From Deltaproteobacteria bacterium (GTDB lineage Bacteria > Desulfobacterota_E > Deferrimicrobia > Deferrimicrobiales > Deferrimicrobiaceae), in the NCBI GenBank assembly GCA_023489025.1, contig JAMDCN010000044.1:1-29747 (forward strand): DNA of 29,747 nucleotides, read 5' to 3'. The translations under genes were made by a program, and so were the position numbers. The notes beneath the pieces were generated by a model. That model made no database searches. It saw only the letters and a program-made list of their open reading frames with translations, and was not told the DNA's origin. Below are positions 23,727-29,747 of this stretch, piece after piece (the first letter of the stretch is position 1; the number at the start of each line of letters is the position of its first letter).

Positions 23727-23790
23727 TAAAAACAGGGACGTTCCTGAAACGGTAAAAAGTCGCAACTTTTTAGGAACGTCCCTGTTTTTA
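23727..23790. repeat. REPIN-like inverted pair of REP repeats
   Basis: Left arm TAAAAACAGGGACGTTCCTG (from 23727) and right arm TTTTTAGGAACGTCCCTGTT with TTTA (23767-23790) are inverted over about 19 bases, with a loop of about 16 bases. It fills the gap between the GT2 stop (23791) and the UXS start region. With the element at 21711-21788 it brackets the intein-bearing gene. A hairpin here could affect readthrough from GT2 into UXS. Confidence 0.88.
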
Positions 23791-24483
23791 CTATCGGTAT
23801 TTGAGGATGCACCAGATGGCGCGGACACCGTCCTTCCAGTTGATCTTCTTCCCTTCGGCGTACGTCCGGCCCGAGTAGCCGATCCCCACCTCGTAGATCC
23901 GGCAGCCCATCCGCGCCACCTTGGAGGTCACCTCCGGCTCGAAGCCGAACCGGTCCTCCTCGATCCGGATCTTCCGGATGATCTCGCCTCTGAACACCTT
24001 GTAGCACGTCTCCATGTCGCTCAGGTTGATGTTGGTGAACATGTTCGACAGGTGGGTGAGGAACTTGTTCCCCAACGAGTGCCAGTAGAAAAGGACCCGC
24101 TTCGATTCCCCTCCCGCAAAGCGCGAGCCGAAGACCACATCGGCCTTGCCGACCACGATGGGCGCGAGGAGCTTCGGGTATTCCTGCGGATCGTACTCCA
24201 GGTCGGCGTCCTGGATCAGGACGATGTCCCCCTTGGTCTGCGCGATCCCCGTGCGCAGCGCCGCCCCCTTTCCCCGGTTGCGGTCGTGGTAAAGGATGCG
24301 GAGCCCGTCCCGGCCATCGAGGTGATCCTTCAGGATATCGCGCGTGCCGTCGGTGGAGAAATCGTCCACCAGGAGGATCTCCTTTGCGATGCCGGGCAGG
24401 GAAACGGCTTCCACGCTTCGGACGATCTCACGGATGGTGTTCCTTTCGTTGTAGACGGGGATGACGACGGAGAGCAGGGTCAA
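23791..24483 (-). CDS. DPM1-like GT2 glycosyltransferase (polyprenyl-phosphate sugar synthase type)
   Basis: Predicted GT2 enzyme of 230 residues of the dolichyl-phosphate-mannose-synthase-like group, which transfers a sugar to a polyprenyl phosphate. It has [70 protein letters not shown] (D-x-D) and VFGSRFAG, followed by [20 protein letters not shown] and [14 protein letters not shown]. There is no C-terminal membrane domain, so it is the soluble/peripheral form. The TTG start at 24483 is preceded by GGGGGGAG and overlaps the stop of the epimerase gene (TTGA), indicating coupling. It could supply lipid-linked sugar to the GT39-like enzyme at the right edge; this is inference. Confidence 0.92.
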   Translation of the reverse strand: MTLLSVVIPVYNERNTIREIVRSVEAVSLPGIAKEILLVDDFSTDGTRDILKDHLDGRDGLRILYHDRNRGKGAALRTGIAQTKGDIVLIQDADLEYDPQEYPKLLAPIVVGKADVVFGSRFAGGESKRVLFYWHSLGNKFLTHLSNMFTNINLSDMETCYKVFRGEIIRKIRIEEDRFGFEPEVTSKVARMGCRIYEVGIGYSGRTYAEGKKINWKDGVRAIWCILKYR

Positions 24484-25478
24484 CGGTTTTCTCCCCCCTC
24501 GAGGGAATAGTTCGAGATCGCCCGGCGGTTCTTCTCATACCATTCGATCGTTGTGCGAAGCCCTTCCTCGAACGAGGTGCGGGCGACGAAACCGAATTCT
24601 TCCTTGGCGCGCGTGGTGTCCAAAAAACGGCGCGGCTGCCCGTCGGGCTTGGTGAGGTCGCGGACAACCTTGCCTTTGAATCCCGTCAGTCGACGGATCA
24701 TATCGATGAGATCGTTGATGGGGATTTCCCGCCCCGCCCCGATGTTGACGGGGTCCGGCTTGTCGTACCGCTCGGTTGCAAGGACGATCCCCTCGGCGGC
24801 GTCGTCCACGTAGAGAAACTCTCGGGAGACCTGCACCCCCTGGTAGGTGCCGCTCCCCCAGACGGTGACCTGCTCCGCGCCCGAATCTCTTGCCTCGACG
24901 AACTTCCGGATCAGCGCCGGGATGACGTGAGACTTTTCCGGCTCGAAGAAATGGTCCCGCGGGCCGTACAAGTTGACCGGCAAAAGGTGGATCACGTTGA
25001 AGCCATACTCGGCCCGGTACGCCTGGCCCATCACCATCAGCGCTTTCTTTGCGATTCCGTAGGGGGCGTTGGTTTCCTCCGGGTACCCTTCCCAGAGGTC
25101 GTCTTCCTTGAAGGGGATCCGCGGCGGCCGGAAGGGGTAAGCGCACACGGTCCCGATCTGGACGAATTTCTTGACAGCGGCCTTGCGGGCCTCCTCCAGG
25201 AGATGAATCCCCATCGCCGCGTTGTCGAAGAAGAGGGACCCGGGGTGGGCGCGGTTCCAGCCGATCCCGCCGGCGTTGGCCGCGAGGTGAAGGATGATGT
25301 CCTGCCCCGCCGCCGCACGGGCGCACGCTTCCGGCCGGCGCAGGTCGTATTCCGCCGATCGGGGGATAAAAATGTTTCCCGGTTCCGCCCCGCGCTCGAC
25401 AAGCTTCCGGACGACCGGTTCCCCCAGGAATCCCGACCCGCCGCTGACCAGGATTTTTTTACCCTTAAAAGCGCTCAT
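24480..25478 (-). CDS. GDP-L-fucose-synthase-like NAD(P)-dependent epimerase/reductase
   Basis: Extended SDR of 332 residues, most like GDP-L-fucose synthase (Fcl/WcaG), which epimerises and reduces GDP-4-keto-6-deoxymannose made by Gmd. It has [20 protein letters not shown] (Rossmann G-x-x-G-x-x-G), [20 protein letters not shown] (the GGI loop of Fcl), [20 protein letters not shown] (catalytic Ser/Thr region, here Thr-Val-Cys), [20 protein letters not shown] (Y-x-x-x-K), [20 protein letters not shown] and [17 protein letters not shown]. It is the variant often annotated only as NAD-dependent epimerase, so the exact product could differ. The ATG at 25478 has GAAGG upstream. gmd lies upstream of it on the same strand, separated by one plus-strand gene. 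Confidence 0.86.
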   Translation of the reverse strand: MSAFKGKKILVSGGSGFLGEPVVRKLVERGAEPGNIFIPRSAEYDLRRPEACARAAAGQDIILHLAANAGGIGWNRAHPGSLFFDNAAMGIHLLEEARKAAVKKFVQIGTVCAYPFRPPRIPFKEDDLWEGYPEETNAPYGIAKKALMVMGQAYRAEYGFNVIHLLPVNLYGPRDHFFEPEKSHVIPALIRKFVEARDSGAEQVTVWGSGTYQGVQVSREFLYVDDAAEGIVLATERYDKPDPVNIGAGREIPINDLIDMIRRLTGFKGKVVRDLTKPDGQPRRFLDTTRAKEEFGFVARTSFEEGLRTTIEWYEKNRRAISNYSLEGGENR

Positions 25479-25579
25479 TCGCCTTCTAACCTAACTTAAG
25501 CGAAATAGGAAAACAATGCCGCAGGGGGGGCAAGAAACGCTGGTAAGATACGGGGAAAACCTGACCGGAGGCAGAACGG

Positions 25580-26197
25580 GTGGCAGGAACGCGCGTCACC
25601 AGGGGATACGGAGTGCTCGAGCATTTCCTCGCGGAGCAGCGAATCAAGGCCACCAACCGCTTGATCCCTCCCGAATCGAGGAGGGGCCGCCTCCTGGACA
25701 TCGGGTGCGGGACCTATCCCCTGTTCCTCACGAAGACGGAATTCGCCGAAAGGTACGGGCTCGACAAGGTCGCCGAGTGCGGAGCAACCGCCGGACCGTT
25801 CGAAGGGATCCTTCTCACCCGCTGGGACACGGGAACGGACGGGATCCCCTTTGAGTCCGGATTCTTCGATGTAGTGACGATGCTCGCCGTCTTCGAGCAT
25901 ATCGAGCCGATGCTATTGCCCGGAATCCTCTCCGAGATTCACCGTGTGCTGAAACCCGGCGGGAGATACATCCTGACAACCCCGGCCCGCTGGGCGGACG
26001 GGTTGCTGCGCGCAATGGCGAGGCTGCGGCTGGTAAGCACCGCCGAGATCGAGGAGCACAAGGATGCCTATACCCATGAGAAACTCCGCGTCCTGCTGGA
26101 GGAGGCGAATTTCAGGCGGGAGGACCTTCGTTTCGGCCATTTCGAGATGTTCGCCAACCTCTGGGCGATGGCGATGAAACCGAACGTCCCCGCTTAA
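25580..26197 (+). CDS. Class I SAM-dependent methyltransferase
   Basis: Small methyltransferase of 205 residues with the Rossmann-type motifs: [17 protein letters not shown] (motif I, SAM binding), [20 protein letters not shown] (motif IV with the acidic/aromatic positions), [19 protein letters not shown] (motif V/VI), and [15 protein letters not shown] near the end. It is the type that often modifies sugars or lipid-linked intermediates in glycan loci, but the substrate cannot be told. The GTG start at 25580 has GGAGG eight bases upstream. It is on the plus strand, divergent from the epimerase gene over a 101-base gap and convergent with gmd, overlapping the gmd stop by four bases. Confidence 0.9.
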   Translation: MAGTRVTRGYGVLEHFLAEQRIKATNRLIPPESRRGRLLDIGCGTYPLFLTKTEFAERYGLDKVAECGATAGPFEGILLTRWDTGTDGIPFESGFFDVVTMLAVFEHIEPMLLPGILSEIHRVLKPGGRYILTTPARWADGLLRAMARLRLVSTAEIEEHKDAYTHEKLRVLLEEANFRREDLRFGHFEMFANLWAMAMKPNVPA

Positions 26198-27234
26198 AGT
26201 TTCGAGCCGATGGGGAAACCCTTGGCGGCAAGGATTTTGCGCCCGTCCCCCGGCGGCGTCAGGCCGGCCTCCTCCATGTCGGCGTCGACCATGATCCGGA
26301 CCAGCTCCTTGAAGGCGACTTTCGGCTCCCAGCCCAGCAGTTTCCGCGCCTTGGAAGCGTCGGCGATCAGGTTCTCGACTTCCGTGGGACGGAAATATTT
26401 CGGGTCGATCTTCACGTACGCCTTCCAGTCCAGCCCCGCGTAGGAGAACGACTCCTCGACGAAGTCGCGGACCGAGTTCGACTGCCCCGTCCCCACGACG
26501 AAATCCTCCCCCCGGTCGTGCTGGAGAATCCGCCACATCGCATCAACGAACTCGCAGGCGAACCCCCAGTCGCGCCGGGCGTCGAGGTTCCCCAGGAACA
26601 GGTCCTTCTGCTTCCCCGCCTTGATGGCGGCGACCGCCCGGGTGATTTTCCGCGTGACGAACGTTTCTCCCCGCCGGGGCGACTCGTGGTTGAAGAGGAT
26701 TCCGTTGCTGGTGAACATGCCATAGGCCTCCCGGTAGTTGACCGCCATCCAGTAGGAGTACACTTTTGCCGCCCCGTAGGGGGAGCGCGGGTAGAAGGGG
26801 GTCTTCTCGCTCTGCGGCGGCGGCGAGGCGCCGAACATTTCGCTGGAGGAGGCCTGGTAATATCTTGCCTTGACGCCTGCGCGGCGCACCGATTCCAGGA
26901 TCCGGGTCGTGCCCAGACCGGTGATGTCGCCGGTGTACTCCGGGATGTCGAAGGAGACACGGACGTGGCTCTGCGCGCCCAGGTGGTAGATTTCTTCCGG
27001 CTGGAGGTTGTAGATGAGGTTGGTGAGCTGCCCCGAATCGGAGAGATCGCCGTAATGAAGGAACATGCGGGCATCGGGAATATGCGGGTCCACATAGATG
27101 TGCCCGAGCCGCCCCGTGTTGAAGGTGGAGGCCCGCCGGATGAGGCCGTGGACCTCGTACCCCTTCGCCAGCAAGAGTTCGACGAGGTACGAACCGTCTT
27201 GGCCGGTGATGCCGGTGATGAGCGCCTTCGGCAT
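26194..27234 (-). CDS. gmd: GDP-mannose 4,6-dehydratase
   Basis: Converts GDP-D-mannose to GDP-4-keto-6-deoxy-D-mannose, the entry to GDP-L-fucose, GDP-D-rhamnose and others. The 346 residues match Gmd along the whole length: [90 protein letters not shown] (catalytic Ser/Thr and Glu), [20 protein letters not shown] (Y-x-x-x-K), [40 protein letters not shown] and [20 protein letters not shown]. The ATG at 27234 is preceded by GGAGAG. With the neighbouring Fcl-like gene it predicts a fucose-type sugar in the polymer. Confidence 0.96.
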   Translation of the reverse strand: MPKALITGITGQDGSYLVELLLAKGYEVHGLIRRASTFNTGRLGHIYVDPHIPDARMFLHYGDLSDSGQLTNLIYNLQPEEIYHLGAQSHVRVSFDIPEYTGDITGLGTTRILESVRRAGVKARYYQASSSEMFGASPPPQSEKTPFYPRSPYGAAKVYSYWMAVNYREAYGMFTSNGILFNHESPRRGETFVTRKITRAVAAIKAGKQKDLFLGNLDARRDWGFACEFVDAMWRILQHDRGEDFVVGTGQSNSVRDFVEESFSYAGLDWKAYVKIDPKYFRPTEVENLIADASKARKLLGWEPKVAFKELVRIMVDADMEEAGLTPPGDGRKILAAKGFPIGSKL

Positions 27235-27246
27235 GTTTCTCTCCAG

Positions 27247-27301
27247 ACTTTTTAGGAACGTCCCCGTTTTTGTCGGACTTTTTAGGAACGTCCCTGTTTT
27301 T
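27247..27301 (+). repeat. Two direct REP copies in tandem between gmd and the M20 peptidase gene
   Basis: ACTTTTTAGGAACGTCCCCG with TTTTT (27247-27271) and ACTTTTTAGGAACGTCCCTG with TTTTT (27277-27301) are head-to-tail, 30 bases apart, differing by one base in the core. This is the same repeat family as at 18482, 21711 and 23727 but in direct, not inverted, arrangement. They lie in the divergent gap between gmd and the M20 gene, so any effect would be on the 5' regions of both. Confidence 0.88.
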
Positions 27302-27344
27302 GTGGTCTTTGCATTCTAATCGGTTATAGAGGGATAATTCAACG

Positions 27345-28637
27345 ATGGACGCGGTGGCCCTGCTGCAGGAATACATCCGGATCGACACCTCCAACCCGCC
27401 CGGCGACTGCCGCGCCGCGGCCGAGCTTTTATGCAGGGTCCTCGTCGAAAACGGCCTGGTCCCCATCACCTTCGGCGCCCGGCCCGAGAAACCCAATGTG
27501 CTGTGCCACGTCGGAGGGACGGAGGAGCCGGCGCTGGTCCTCATCCATCACATGGACGTGGTCCCCGCGCGGGCGGAAGAGTGGAGCGTCCCCCCCTTCT
27601 CGGGGGAGATCCGCAACGGATACCTCTACGGCCGCGGGACCCTGGACACCAAGGGGCTGGGCGTGGCGCACCTGTGCGCGGCGATCGGCGCCTCGAAATC
27701 GGGGAAACTGCGCCGGAAACTCTATTTTGTCGCCAACTCCGACGAGGAGGTCGGCGGGGGCGAAGGGGCCGAATACTTCATCCGGCACCTGCCGGTCCCC
27801 TTCGGGCGCGCGTACGGGATGAACGAGGGGGGCACGGGGATACGGGACATTTTCGGCCCGGGGAAATTCTATCTCGTGAACATGTGGGAAAAGGGGCCCC
27901 TGTGGCTGAAACTCTCCGCTTCGGGGCGCGCGGGGCACGGCAGCCGCCCTTCCGGCAAGGACGCCCCGGCCCGGCTTTCCCAGGCGATGGCGCGGATCGC
28001 GTCTCACCGAAGCCCGCCCCGGATCACCGTCCCGGTGCGGGACATGCTGCGCGTCCTCTTCGCGCAGGGGAGGATCCGGCTCGACCCCGACGCGCTCACG
28101 GGCGGGCCGGAGGATGCGGCGGCGCTGGAGGAGTTCGCGAAAGAGTTCCCCGAGACCGACCCGCTCCTTCGCAACACGTTCGCCATCACCACGCTTGCCG
28201 CGGGGTTCAAGCCCAATGTCATCCCCTTGCTGGCGGAAGGGACGGTGGACTGCCGGATCCTTCCCGGAGAGGATCCGGAGCGCGTCGCATCGCAGGTGCT
28301 GGAGATGGTGCGCGAATTCGACGTCGCCGTGGAGACGGTCTTTTCCGAGAGGCCCTCGGGCTCTCCCCGCGGCCCGCTTTTCGATGCGGTGGCGGACGCC
28401 GTCCGGGCCGTCCACCCCGACGCGGTCGTCCTCCCCTACATGTCCACCGGGTTCACCGACTCGCGCTTCTTCCGGTCGATCGGCGTGGAAACCTACGGGC
28501 TGATGCCGCTCCTGACGGCGAGGGAGGACATGGGCCGCATCCACGGCGTGGACGAGAAGATCCCGGTGGCGGGCATCGCCGAGATGACGTCGGCCGTCGC
28601 GGCGCTCATCGGGCGATGGAACGGAACCTCTCCATGA
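27345..28637 (+). CDS. M20-family metallopeptidase (ArgE/DapE/carboxypeptidase G2-like)
   Basis: Zinc-dependent amidohydrolase/dipeptidase of 430 residues. The metal and catalytic residues are all visible: LVLIHHMDVVPA (H69, D71), YLYGRGTLDTKGLGVAHL (bridging D101), FVANSDEEVGGGEGAEYF (general base E134, metal ligand E135), the NEGG motif, and GRIHGVDEKIPV near the end (last His ligand). The dimerisation domain is between, with SGRAGHGSRPSGKDAPARLS, whose His is the one reaching across the dimer. Substrate is not predictable; M20 proteins of this length include acetylornithine deacetylases and aminoacyl dipeptidases. It is on the plus strand, divergent from gmd, and seems unrelated to the glycan pathway. 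The ATG at 27345 has a weak GAGGG site upstream. It overlaps the convergent gene at its end by 32 bases. Confidence 0.93.
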   Translation: MDAVALLQEYIRIDTSNPPGDCRAAAELLCRVLVENGLVPITFGARPEKPNVLCHVGGTEEPALVLIHHMDVVPARAEEWSVPPFSGEIRNGYLYGRGTLDTKGLGVAHLCAAIGASKSGKLRRKLYFVANSDEEVGGGEGAEYFIRHLPVPFGRAYGMNEGGTGIRDIFGPGKFYLVNMWEKGPLWLKLSASGRAGHGSRPSGKDAPARLSQAMARIASHRSPPRITVPVRDMLRVLFAQGRIRLDPDALTGGPEDAAALEEFAKEFPETDPLLRNTFAITTLAAGFKPNVIPLLAEGTVDCRILPGEDPERVASQVLEMVREFDVAVETVFSERPSGSPRGPLFDAVADAVRAVHPDAVVLPYMSTGFTDSRFFRSIGVETYGLMPLLTAREDMGRIHGVDEKIPVAGIAEMTSAVAALIGRWNGTSP

Positions 28638-29747
28638 GCCGGTCCCAGCCGGCCGCGGCGACCACGATCATCACCCCTTCCACGGGGAGCCGCATCCGCC
28701 GGCTGCCGTACGTCGCCAGGACGACGAACAGGAAATAGGCGCAAAGGAAGGCCGGCGCGGCGAACCGCCGGTCCCTCCTCCGGTTCCACCCCTCCCACGC
28801 CAGCAGCGGGTAGACGAGAACGAAGGAAAACAAAAACCCCCACGCCGAGGGGAGAAGCCGCAACCCCTCCGGCAGGCGAATCCGGTCCAGTACGTGCGGG
28901 TACCACAGGAACGTCCGGAAAATTTTCCACGGGAGCGTGCGGGGGATCTCGGCAAGGTGGTCCACCGCGTACTTCCGCGCCATCGCCGCCGCGACTTTCT
29001 CCCGTTCGTACTCGGACTGCCCGCGATACGGGACCGGGGCGATATTGGTTTCGTAGTTCACCCACGATCCGTAATATTCCGGGCGATGGAAAGCCATGTC
29101 GTTGTAGCACCCGAGCCAGACAAACCCTTCGCTCGTCGCGCCGGGGATGAAATGTCCGAAGGCGGCGTAGTTCCGGAACACCCACGGCAACAGGAGGACA
29201 ATGGAGACCGCGAACGCAAGGAGAGCGCCCCGAACCTTTCGGCCTGCTCCCTTCTCGAGGAAAAGGTAAAAGAGCGGCAGCAAGAGCCCGAACCGGAGCA
29301 GCGTGGGACGGGAGAGATTGCACAGCCCGAGGAAGATCCCCGCCATCGCCCATCGGCTCCGGGAGTGCCCTTCCCCGCTCTCCGCGACTGTCACCAAGAG
29401 CAGGAAGGCCAGGACCAAAGGGACGAACAGATTCTCCGTCAGGACGTCGCCCGCATTGGCCATCAGAAACGGGTTGGGAACGGAGAGCAGCAGGGAGAGC
29501 CGCGCCGCGCGCTCGTTCGCCACCCGGCGGCACAGGAAATAAATCAAGGCCACCGCAGCCGTCCCGAGAAACGCGTTCATCACCAGGTAGGCGGGGACCG
29601 TGCTGCCGGTCACGCCTTGCACGGCTGCCAGCAGCAGCGGGTAGAGAGGCATCCGGTAGCTCGTCGGAACCACGCCGAACTTCCCGTCGCGAAGAAGGGT
29701 GTCGGCCAGGAGCAGGTACTCCCCCTCGTCCCGCAAGGGGACGAGGG
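28606..29747 (-). CDS. GT39/ArnT-like membrane glycosyltransferase, 5' end missing
   Basis: Polytopic inner-membrane glycosyltransferase of the PMT/ArnT (GT-C) type that uses a polyprenyl-phosphate sugar as donor. The frame is open to the window edge. The first visible residues, LVPLRDEGEYLLLADTLLRD, contain the conserved acidic D-E-x-E of the first periplasmic loop, so the first membrane helix must lie outside the window; a TTG at 29736 is not a credible start. Then follow RMPLYPLLLAAVQGVTGS, NPFLMANAGDVLTENLFVPL, FLGLCNLSRPTLLRFGLLLP, LLPWVFRNYAAFGHFIPGAT and about seven to eight hydrophobic helices. Its C-terminal end overlaps the M20 gene by 32 bases on the opposite strand. The DPM1-like GT2 at 23791-24483 could make its donor. 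Confidence 0.88.
   Translation of the reverse strand, partial: LVPLRDEGEYLLLADTLLRDGKFGVVPTSYRMPLYPLLLAAVQGVTGSTVPAYLVMNAFLGTAAVALIYFLCRRVANERAARLSLLLSVPNPFLMANAGDVLTENLFVPLVLAFLLLVTVAESGEGHSRSRWAMAGIFLGLCNLSRPTLLRFGLLLPLFYLFLEKGAGRKVRGALLAFAVSIVLLLPWVFRNYAAFGHFIPGATSEGFVWLGCYNDMAFHRPEYYGSWVNYETNIAPVPYRGQSEYEREKVAAAMARKYAVDHLAEIPRTLPWKIFRTFLWYPHVLDRIRLPEGLRLLPSAWGFLFSFVLVYPLLAWEGWNRRRDRRFAAPAFLCAYFLFVVLATYGSRRMRLPVEGVMIVVAAAGWDRLMERFRSIAR

Noticed and set aside
21468..23729. Long plus-strand open frame (753 codons)
   Set aside because: It is antisense to the UXS-intein gene and has no motif; the minus strand carries full UXS and intein signatures.
23715..23828. Possible N-terminal extension of the UXS protein
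   Set aside because: The extra residues are a translation of the REPIN and of the end of the GT2 gene; a good ribosome site and the Rossmann motif support the ATG at 23714.
25479..25579. Promoter in the divergent gap between the epimerase and methyltransferase genes
   Set aside because: A promoter is expected, but the best minus-strand match (TTGTTT, 17 bases, TAGGTT) is poor and too close to the ATG to list as a feature.
27247..27301. Start of a CRISPR array (two repeats 30 bases apart)
   Set aside because: Only two units, spacers too short (about 5 bases), and the same sequence occurs in inverted form and within a gene elsewhere; it is a REP-type element.

Overview
The window is almost entirely one cell-surface polysaccharide (capsule / O-antigen / exopolysaccharide) biosynthesis locus from a GC-rich Gram-negative bacterium. 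Wza-like export proteins, a Wzi-type barrel, Wzz chain-length proteins and an RfaH/NusG-type antiterminator point to a diderm, and the overall style resembles deltaproteobacteria in the broad sense (Desulfuromonadota/Desulfobacterota). That placement is an inference from gene style and is not proven by any marker gene. Nearly all genes lie on the minus strand, so the locus reads from right to left.

Right to left: a partial GT39-like membrane glycosyltransferase (window edge); an M20 peptidase on the plus strand; gmd (GDP-mannose 4,6-dehydratase); a small plus-strand methyltransferase; a GDP-L-fucose-synthase-like reductase; a DPM1-like GT2; a UDP-glucuronate decarboxylase (UXS) interrupted by a LAGLIDADG intein; a caspase-family protease; and an RfaH/LoaP/UpxY-like NusG paralogue. 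After these come a short leader with an ops-like element, two different toxin-antitoxin modules, a large SLBB export protein, a Wzz protein, a Wzx flippase, a GT2, a Wzy/WaaL-like polymerase/ligase, a CgeB-like glycosyltransferase, a GT4, a decayed IS3-family transposase fragment, a GT2 fused out of frame onto a truncated initiating sugar-phosphate transferase, a Wzi barrel, a second SLBB/Wza protein, a second Wzz, and neuA and neuB for a nonulosonic (sialic-acid-like) sugar. neuB runs off the left edge.

Together these supply nucleotide sugars (GDP-fucose type, UDP-xylose type, CMP-nonulosonate), initiation, glycosyl transfer, flipping, polymerisation, length control and outer-membrane export. 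The segment of about 7.1-14.6 kb carries the repeat-unit-specific genes. It is visibly AT-richer in several stretches (7.1-8.0 kb, 12.0-12.2 kb) and has an IS scar and a broken gene at its left border, which suggests a horizontally swapped cassette between conserved export genes.

The most interesting items are: (1) the intein splitting the UXS enzyme one residue before its catalytic Tyr; (2) a GGCGGTAGC ops-like site just downstream of the RfaH-like gene, upstream of the long operon; (3) a dispersed REP/REPIN-type repeat family with core TTTTTAGGAACGTCCCTGTTTTT, seven copies here, one of which encodes part of the signal peptide of the large SLBB protein; (4) a neuA lacking about 23-25 residues of its nucleotide-binding loop; (5) a bacterial caspase homologue embedded in the polysaccharide locus. 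No rRNA, tRNA or CRISPR array was seen.
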